From: Pirellulaceae bacterium
GTDB taxonomy: Bacteria; Planctomycetota; Planctomycetia; Pirellulales; Pirellulaceae
Direction of reading: 5' to 3'
Assembly (NCBI GenBank): GCA_013002105.1
Contig: JABDKS010000759.1
Span: forward strand, 1-11,985
Length of the DNA: 11,985 nt
Shown here: positions 7,097 through 11,985 of the stretch, one piece after another
Layout: each line of letters opens with the position of its first letter
Numbering within the stretch: the first letter of the stretch is position 1
Made by a program: the position numbers and the translations under genes
The notes under the pieces: generated by a model
Seen by the model: the letters and a program-made list of their open reading frames with translations, nothing else
Database searches by the model: none
What the model was told of the DNA's origin: nothing

Positions 7097-7663
7097 TTAC
7101 CGAATCGGGTCCAGACCGAGAGCCCGCCGCAAGAGACCGAGATGACCACAGTGGATTTGTTCGTGCAGGGGGCAAAACAAAATCGCGCCCAGCTTAATCG
7201 GATACGCCGCGAAAGGCATGTCGACAGGCTCCAACAGTGTTTCGCCTGTCACGGCCTCCAATTCTGATAACCCTAAATCAAAAACCCGATCAAGTCGTTC
7301 TCGTAATTGATCAGGCGAGGGCTGACCGGCCGGATCAGCCTTGGGTGTCGAGCCGCGACTGTAGGCTTTGCGAAATTTGCCGGGAATCAACTCGAGATCT
7401 TCGGGCAGCCGTCCGCGGATGCGAAACATCAACAGCCCATACTGACTGACGGTCAAATGTGCCACTTGCCAAGCGACATGGGTCGGTAATCCCGGCGGCA
7501 TCTCGTACCAGCGATCCTCCGGCGTCGCGTTGAGCAATTCCAAGGTGTACCGACGGGCAAATCGGATCTGACCGATCGCGCCACTTAACATTTGCATGGC
7601 CTGATCGGCCGAAGGCAGGGGGACGTGGTACGGACTGTCGGTCGTGATGTCGCTCGCATTCAT
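7097..7663 (-). CDS. DinB-family protein (DinB_2-like four-helix bundle)
   Basis: A 188-residue protein resembling the DinB/YfiT-like superfamily, metal-binding four-helix bundles that include thiol-dependent S-transferases and many proteins of unknown role. The expected histidines are in two places: H62 and H69 in THVAWQVAHL, and H167, H171 and H174 in HEQIHCGHLG near the C-terminus, matching the usual H...HxxxH metal site. It is not DNA polymerase IV; the family name comes from a Bacillus damage-inducible gene. The start is ATG 7663. No Shine-Dalgarno is visible; instead a TATGAT hexamer (minus strand, 7675-7670) sits where a -10 box for a leaderless message would be. The gene is 43 bases after the zinc-finger-like gene and four bases before the methyltransferase, so the three probably form an operon. 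The reaction is unknown. Confidence 0.82.
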   Translation of the reverse strand: MNASDITTDSPYHVPLPSADQAMQMLSGAIGQIRFARRYTLELLNATPEDRWYEMPPGLPTHVAWQVAHLTVSQYGLLMFRIRGRLPEDLELIPGKFRKAYSRGSTPKADPAGQPSPDQLRERLDRVFDLGLSELEAVTGETLLEPVDMPFAAYPIKLGAILFCPLHEQIHCGHLGLLRRALGLDPIR

Positions 7664-7706
7664 GCCGCGATCATATCAGGCACTCAGATCGCGAAAACCT
7701 GCCCGG

Positions 7707-8108
7707 TTACCCGACAGCCCTGTCACCTCGCTTGCGCCGGGCCGGTTTGGCAACCAATCGCAATTCGGGCAACGACGAGCGACCGCCGTGGAACGTCCGA
7801 TGCCCGTCGATCGTGTGGTCAAAGACAAAAACGCCATTCTTTGCCCCGCCCCGCGGCGATACCCTGAGAATTGCGGCGTGGCCACATTCACTGCATTGGA
7901 CACGCAAAGCGTGGCTCTCGAGCATCTCGTGGATCGATTTTGCTAAGTCACGGTTCTCCGCCAGAGATCCCATCGATTTGCCGGCGAGTTTGCCCAGTTG
8001 GCCCTGAATCGCTAGCCGAATGACTCGCTGCAGCCGATTTAGCTCTTGTTGCAGCTCTCCCAAGGTGACCTGAGCGTCATTTTGGGACAGAGGAGGCTGC
8101 GAAGACAT
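7707..8108 (-). CDS. Small CxxC zinc-finger-like protein, function unknown
   Basis: A 133-residue protein. Residues about 14-36 are a likely amphipathic or coiled-coil helix (LGELQQELNRLQRVIRLAI). The centre has CSECGH (72-77), a CxxC knuckle, followed by a His-containing segment FDHTIDGHRTFHGGR (96-110). C72, C75 and two of the histidines (H98, H103, H107) could bind zinc. The tail (119-133) is Lys/Arg-rich. From memory, similar FDHxxDGxRTFHGG proteins occur in planctomycetes without assigned function; the basic tail hints at nucleic-acid binding, but this is inference. ATG 8108 is preferred over the upstream extension to 8216, which crosses the palindrome at 8174-8196 and has non-coding-like composition. 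It is the first gene of a probable minus-strand operon and is divergent from the GAF-HlyD gene. Confidence 0.7.
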   Translation of the reverse strand: MSSQPPLSQNDAQVTLGELQQELNRLQRVIRLAIQGQLGKLAGKSMGSLAENRDLAKSIHEMLESHALRVQCSECGHAAILRVSPRGGAKNGVFVFDHTIDGHRTFHGGRSSLPELRLVAKPARRKRGDRAVG

Positions 8109-8173
8109 AAAAAACCAGCAAAACGAGTCATCGGGCGACGCCGAAGCGGCGCTCGAGAAATTCACCCTAGACG

Positions 8174-8196
8174 AGTTTATACATTTTGTATAAACT
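8174..8196. promoter_or_regulatory. AT-rich perfect palindrome, candidate operator
   Basis: AGTTTATACA (8174-8183) and TGTATAAACT (8187-8196) are exact reverse complements separated by TTT. The site lies 65 bases upstream of ATG 8108 (minus) and about 200 bases upstream of ATG 8399 (plus). It contains TATACA and TATAAA hexamers on both strands. The length, symmetry and spacing fit a dimeric repressor site that overlaps a promoter. It is too AT-rich, and lacks a GC stem, to be a good terminator. Confidence 0.6.
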
Positions 8197-8398
8197 GTCC
8201 AGACCTGGAGTGGCATTTTCGTGTTGGCCTGCCAGGTAAACAGGAAAATACCCCCAGCCGCCAGAACCCCAACCGCATCTGCTTCGCGACCGGCTTAATT
8301 GGACTTTGACACTTCAGAGTGCACTTGGCCGCAAAGAGAATGTCGGTCCTACCTCTGGCGACCCACCGTCTTTTCACCCCGCTCGAAGTCAATCAAGC

Positions 8399-10447
8399 AT
8401 GTCGGTCAACCAACAAACCGTCGAAGAAACCAAGGCACAGATTCGTGGTCTCGTTAACGAGATTGCCGCATTGGCAAAAGCCGAATCGACCGCGGATGAG
8501 TTTTATCCAGAGTTGCTCTCCCGCATCATCACCGCCTTGGCAGCTGCCGGCGGCGCGATTTGGCTGCTGGACGAAGATCGTCAATTGAGGCTGCAATATC
8601 AGATCAATGCCGAGCCATCGATTTTGGCCGACGACACCGACGACGCCGTTCGCCACAACCGATTGATCCAACGCGTCGCCAACACAGGGCAATCATTATT
8701 AGTGCCGCCCTATTCTGGTACCACCGATGGCGATGCCGAAGGCAACCCGACACGGTACCTGTTGGTTCTCGGTTCGCTTTCGCACGACGGTCAGCGCGAC
8801 GGATTGATCGAAGTTTTCCAGCGTCCCGATACTGCGCCCGACACACAACGCGGTTACTTGCGGTTTGTCGAACAAATGTGTGGGCTGGCTGCCGAATGGC
8901 TCCGCGGCCAAAAACTCCGAACACTTGGTGACCGTCAATCGCTTTGGCAACAAGCCGACTCGTTTGCCCGATCCACGCACGAATCGCTGGACTTAAAAGA
9001 GACCGCTTACATTGTCGCCAACGAAGGCCGACGCTTGATCGGCTGTGACCGCGTCAGTGTCGCTATCAAGAAGGGCCGCAAATGCAAAGTCCAAGCCGTC
9101 AGCGGCCAAGACACGATCGAGAACCGGTCCAACATTATCTCCGCCCTGAACAACCTGGCAACGCGCGTCGTCGCCGCTGGTGAACCGCTGTGGCACGATG
9201 GCAATACCGAAGACTTGCCGCCGCAAATCGAGGATGCACTGGAAGACTATGTCGATCAGTCTTACGGTCGAAACATTGCCGTGTTGCCATTGCACGAACC
9301 CGAGCGAAAACTGGGTACCGACAAAGAGTCCGGCGCGGCCGGCGAAATTGATCGCGACAATGCCCACCGGGGCGAAGTCATTGGCGCGCTGATTATCGAA
9401 CAGATCGAATCCGATATTCCAGCGAACATTTTTCGCGACCGTTGCAATCTGGTTTACGAACATGGTACCCGCGCGATCGCCAATTCCCGGGCTCACACCA
9501 ATCTATTCTTAATGCCTTTGTGGCGGGCGATCGGTCGGGCCACCTGGGTCCTTCGTGCTCGCACCTTGCCCAAAACAATTGGCGTCGCAGTTTTGCTGAC
9601 TGCGATCATTTTGGGACTCGTCTTTATTCCCAAAGATTTCACGCTGGAAGCCGAAGGAACGTTGCAACCGTTGATGCGTCGGCAAGTCTTTGCGGCAATC
9701 GATGGCGAGGTACTGAAGGTTCACGCCGATCACAATGATCCTGTCACCGCCGGCCAGCCGCTGGTGACGCTACGAAATCGTGAAATCGAAATTCAGATCA
9801 CCGATCTCCAAGGTCAACAGCTCACCACGATGGCCGAACTGGCTCGGGTTCAGGGACAACGCCGCAGTCGGCAGATCGACCCGAGCGACAAATTGGCGCT
9901 CGCCGGTGAAGAAAACGAGTTGCAAAAGAAGCTGCAGGTTCTGGCCCGCAAACTCCAGATGCAACAGGAGCGCGCCAATCAATTGATCGTTCGTGCACCG
10001 ATCGACGGCGTGGTGACCTCGTGGGATGTCGAAAAAACTCTGCATGCTCGGCCGATCATGACGGGCCAAGTTTTGATGGAAGTCGCCGATCTATCCAAAG
10101 ACTATTTCTTGGAATTGGAATTGCCCGAGAAACGTGAAGGTCATCTGGATGAATACGTCAAGAAAGAAAACGCATCCGAACTGAACGTCACGTACATCTT
10201 GGCAACCGACCCCGACGAAGACCTGCAAGCCGTCCTGACACTCAACAGTGTTTCGGAGCGAGCCGAACCGCACGAAGAACATGGCGCGATCATCAAAATG
10301 CATGCGGTGCCCGAACAAGACAACCTGCGCAAATTGAATCCACGTCCCGGGACCGGCGTGATTGCCAAAGTTCATTGTGGTCGCGCATCTTGCGGATTTG
10401 TTTTCTTCCACGAAATCTACGAATGGCTGCACAAGTTCTTTTTCTAG
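8399..10447 (+). CDS. Membrane protein with two GAF domains fused to an HlyD-type periplasmic adaptor
   Basis: A 682-residue protein joining sensing and export-adaptor parts. Residues about 28-170 and 196-365 look like two GAF domains (AAGGAIWLLDED at 49-60; RRLIGCDRVSVAIKKG at 211-226; GEVIGALIIEQ at 325-335), probably cytoplasmic. A single membrane helix lies at about 393-410. The HlyD/membrane-fusion layout follows: first lipoyl-like half (about 417-462), helical hairpin (462-526), second half (527-565, RAPIDGVVTSW) and beta-barrel (566-660). This part should be periplasmic. No kinase, GGDEF or DNA-binding output domain is present. ATG 8399 is preferred; the frame extends to TTG 8306 but the extra 31 residues look non-coding. 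No Shine-Dalgarno is clear. It heads a plus-strand cluster with a second HlyD protein and a PqqD-like protein. The GAF ligand and the transported substrate are unknown. Confidence 0.85.
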   Translation: MSVNQQTVEETKAQIRGLVNEIAALAKAESTADEFYPELLSRIITALAAAGGAIWLLDEDRQLRLQYQINAEPSILADDTDDAVRHNRLIQRVANTGQSLLVPPYSGTTDGDAEGNPTRYLLVLGSLSHDGQRDGLIEVFQRPDTAPDTQRGYLRFVEQMCGLAAEWLRGQKLRTLGDRQSLWQQADSFARSTHESLDLKETAYIVANEGRRLIGCDRVSVAIKKGRKCKVQAVSGQDTIENRSNIISALNNLATRVVAAGEPLWHDGNTEDLPPQIEDALEDYVDQSYGRNIAVLPLHEPERKLGTDKESGAAGEIDRDNAHRGEVIGALIIEQIESDIPANIFRDRCNLVYEHGTRAIANSRAHTNLFLMPLWRAIGRATWVLRARTLPKTIGVAVLLTAIILGLVFIPKDFTLEAEGTLQPLMRRQVFAAIDGEVLKVHADHNDPVTAGQPLVTLRNREIEIQITDLQGQQLTTMAELARVQGQRRSRQIDPSDKLALAGEENELQKKLQVLARKLQMQQERANQLIVRAPIDGVVTSWDVEKTLHARPIMTGQVLMEVADLSKDYFLELELPEKREGHLDEYVKKENASELNVTYILATDPDEDLQAVLTLNSVSERAEPHEEHGAIIKMHAVPEQDNLRKLNPRPGTGVIAKVHCGRASCGFVFFHEIYEWLHKFFF

Positions 10448-10466
10448 TCACCACGCCTTCTGACGC

Positions 10467-10495
10467 CGCTTCCCAAACTGGCGGAAGCGTTTTTT
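10467..10495 (+). terminator. Intrinsic terminator between the two HlyD genes
   Basis: CGCTTCC (10467-10473) and GGAAGCG (10483-10489) form a 7-bp stem with a nine-base loop, followed by six T (10490-10495). It lies 19 bases after the GAF-HlyD stop codon. It should end or reduce transcription before the next HlyD gene, so that gene has its own promoter or is expressed by read-through. Confidence 0.75.
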
Positions 10496-10540
10496 AAACA
10501 CACGCACACTTTTCCCGTCCAATTTCTTGGAGTTCACGTT

Positions 10541-11473
10541 ATGTACCGTTCACTGCTAACGCTAGCCGCAATCATTTTGCTGGCGGTACCCACCCTTGCA
10601 CAGGATTCGCCGGGATTCCAGGCACCGAGCCCCGGCGAAGCCGACGCGGAGATTCGCGCCGAAAATTGCCTAGTCGGGTACATCAATAAAGTGGACATCC
10701 CGGCCGAAAGCCAAGGCAAGTTGGACGCGATCAAAATCGAAGAGGGAATGATCGTCAAATCCGGCGACTTGATCGCTGTGATCGACGACACCCAAGCACG
10801 TCTGGCTTTGGATCTCAAGAAAGCCGAAGAGGAAGAGGCGATCCTGAATGCCACCAACGACATCAATTACAAAGACGCGGTCAATAGCGAAAAAATCGCC
10901 CGCGCCGAAGCCGAGTCCTACAAGGATCTGCACAAGGAAGGCGCCGCACCCTACTGGGATCTGCAAAAGAAAATCTTAGAAGCCGACCGCGCCCACCTGC
11001 GGATCGGATTGGCGGAGATTCAGATGAAGATCGCCAAGGCGCAATACTTTGCCAAACGTGCTGACCTACGGATCGCCGAAGACGAAATTCAGCGACGAAA
11101 GATTGTGGCACCGTTTGACGGATTTATCGAAAAACGCGATGCCCAGTTGGGTCAGTGGGTTCAACCGGGCAGCCCCATCGCGACGCTGGTCCAAATGGAC
11201 AAACTGAAAGTCGAAGGCGACATCGATGCCCTGCGCTACAGTGGTCGCGTCATGAAGGGCACGCCGGTTCAGGTTCGCGTCTACCACAACGCCAATGCCA
11301 GTAAACCGCACGTGATCGACGCACAGATCACCTATGTCAGCACCGAAATTGACTTGAACAACCGCTATCGGGTTTGGGCAGAAATCCCCAACCAAAGCGT
11401 TGGCGACGACTGGATGATCAAACCCGGCATGCGTGCCGAGATCATCATCCCTGGTGGCCAAGACGTTTTTTAA
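10541..11473 (+). CDS. Secreted HlyD / RND-type periplasmic adaptor protein
   Basis: A 310-residue membrane-fusion-type protein. Residues 1-20 form a signal peptide (hydrophobic LLTLAAIILLAVPTLA, likely cleaved after A20) with no lipobox cysteine, so it is probably a soluble periplasmic protein. The lipoyl-like domain is split into about 48-84 (PAESQGKLDAIKIEEGMIV) and 186-220 (RKIVAPFDGFIEKRD, then GQWVQPGSPIATL), around an alpha-helical hairpin (about 85-185). A beta-barrel (222-275) and a membrane-proximal part ending in KPGMRAEIIIPG follow. The coiled hairpin would normally meet an outer-membrane channel. GGAG (10529-10532) lies eight bases before the ATG, a good ribbon site for ribosomes. 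The gene sits between the GAF-HlyD protein and the PqqD-like gene; no pump or outer-membrane channel gene is in view. Confidence 0.9.
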   Translation: MYRSLLTLAAIILLAVPTLAQDSPGFQAPSPGEADAEIRAENCLVGYINKVDIPAESQGKLDAIKIEEGMIVKSGDLIAVIDDTQARLALDLKKAEEEEAILNATNDINYKDAVNSEKIARAEAESYKDLHKEGAAPYWDLQKKILEADRAHLRIGLAEIQMKIAKAQYFAKRADLRIAEDEIQRRKIVAPFDGFIEKRDAQLGQWVQPGSPIATLVQMDKLKVEGDIDALRYSGRVMKGTPVQVRVYHNANASKPHVIDAQITYVSTEIDLNNRYRVWAEIPNQSVGDDWMIKPGMRAEIIIPGGQDVF

Positions 11474-11573
11474 TCGCTCTCGCTGCTGATTGGGCCCGCA
11501 CCATCGTGCTGCTAACGACTCGGTGTGGCTCCCAACGAATCTTTCCCACCTCCCCACGTTTGTTTTCCCGTTC

Positions 11574-11985
11574 ATGGCTACGCTTGCCGAATCACTGATC
11601 AGCAGCTCTTCGCGAGCGCTCACGGTGCGCAAACGCCCCGACCTGACCGCGAGTCGACAGCGCTACCAGGGCGAAGGCTATTGGGTCGTCAAGGAACCTG
11701 TCGGGCTACAGTATTTTCGTTTTCACGACGAAGAGTACTACATCCTGAACATGCTTGACGGTCATGTCAGTTTGCAGCAAATCAAGGACGGGTTCGAACA
11801 ACGATTTGCCCCGCAGAAGATCACCTTCGGTGATTTGCAGCAATTCATCGGCATGTTGCACCGCAATGGATTGGTGAGATCGGCGGCGGCCGGCCAAGGA
11901 AGTCAGCTGAAACGGCGACGCGACGAACGGCGTAAAAAAGAACGATTGGCAGCGCTATCGAACGTGTTGGCGATCAAGTTCAAGG
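11574..11985 (+). CDS. PqqD-like N-terminus of a longer protein, probably an M50-type membrane metalloprotease (3' end missing)
   Basis: The frame is open from ATG 11574 to the window edge, giving 137 residues with no stop. Residues about 22-103 resemble a PqqD-like winged-helix domain: YWVVKEPVGLQYFRF (36-50), then EEYYILNMLDGHVSLQQI (53-70), then a helical FGDLQQFIGMLHRNGLV (85-101). A basic linker follows (QLKRRRDERRKKER, 111-124). From memory, planctomycete proteins with this N-terminus and linker continue into a multi-pass M50 (site-2 protease-like) domain and sit beside HlyD genes; that part is not visible here. PqqD-like domains in other systems bind precursor peptides. No Shine-Dalgarno is evident. 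The gene follows the HlyD gene after 100 bases with no terminator between, so the two are probably co-transcribed. Coding status is likely; the protease call is inference. Confidence 0.72.
   Translation, partial: MATLAESLISSSSRALTVRKRPDLTASRQRYQGEGYWVVKEPVGLQYFRFHDEEYYILNMLDGHVSLQQIKDGFEQRFAPQKITFGDLQQFIGMLHRNGLVRSAAAGQGSQLKRRRDERRKKERLAALSNVLAIKFK

Noticed and set aside
7097..7663. Reading the DinB-like gene as the translesion polymerase DinB
   Set aside because: At 188 residues with an H...HxxxH layout it belongs to the unrelated DinB_2/YfiT-like bundle family.
8306..8311. Perfect TTGACA on the plus strand upstream of the GAF-HlyD gene
   Set aside because: No -10-like hexamer follows at 15-19 bases (CCGCAA at 17).

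Overview
The window looks like chromosomal DNA of a planctomycete, most likely a Rhodopirellula/Pirellulaceae relative. This rests on recognition of protein families and not on any search. The signs are a primary sigma factor with a long Arg-rich spacer between regions 1.2 and 2.1, a TPR protein fused to a heptosyltransferase-like domain, small zinc-ribbon proteins of a planctomycete type, a GAF-HlyD fusion, and moderately GC-rich genes separated by long, visibly more AT-rich spacers. No tRNA, rRNA, CRISPR array, insertion sequence or prophage gene was seen.

Layout. (1) 2-868, plus: lipA (lipoyl synthase), cut at its 5' end by the window edge. (2) 901-2283, minus: TPR/glycosyltransferase-like protein, convergent with lipA. 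(3) 2308-2343: strong intrinsic terminator for the gene upstream of it on the minus strand, the primary sigma factor (2373-3929), which appears to start at a TTG codon behind a good Shine-Dalgarno. (4) 3930-5368: about 1.4 kb with no convincing gene. It holds a 17-bp tandem repeat, a minus-strand terminator-like hairpin, one doubtful small ORF and possible dispersed-repeat sequence. (5) 5369-5908, plus: zinc-ribbon protein with two membrane segments. (6) 5909-6306: no supported gene. (7) 6307-8108, minus: closely spaced run, in transcription order, of a CxxC zinc-finger-like protein, a DinB-family protein and a class I methyltransferase. (8) 8109-8398: divergent intergenic region with a 10+10 bp AT-rich palindrome. 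(9) 8399 to the window end, plus: a GAF-GAF-TM-HlyD protein, a secreted HlyD-type adaptor, and the start of a PqqD-like protein that runs off the window.

lipA, the sigma factor and the TPR protein are housekeeping or common planctomycete genes. The most interesting part is the final cluster: two HlyD-type periplasmic adaptors, one wired to two cytoplasmic GAF sensor domains, next to a PqqD-like protein that I expect, but cannot see, to continue into an M50-type membrane metalloprotease. No ABC or RND pump gene and no precursor peptide gene is visible, so this is not a standard type I or RND exporter. It may be a sensor-coupled export or peptide-processing system.
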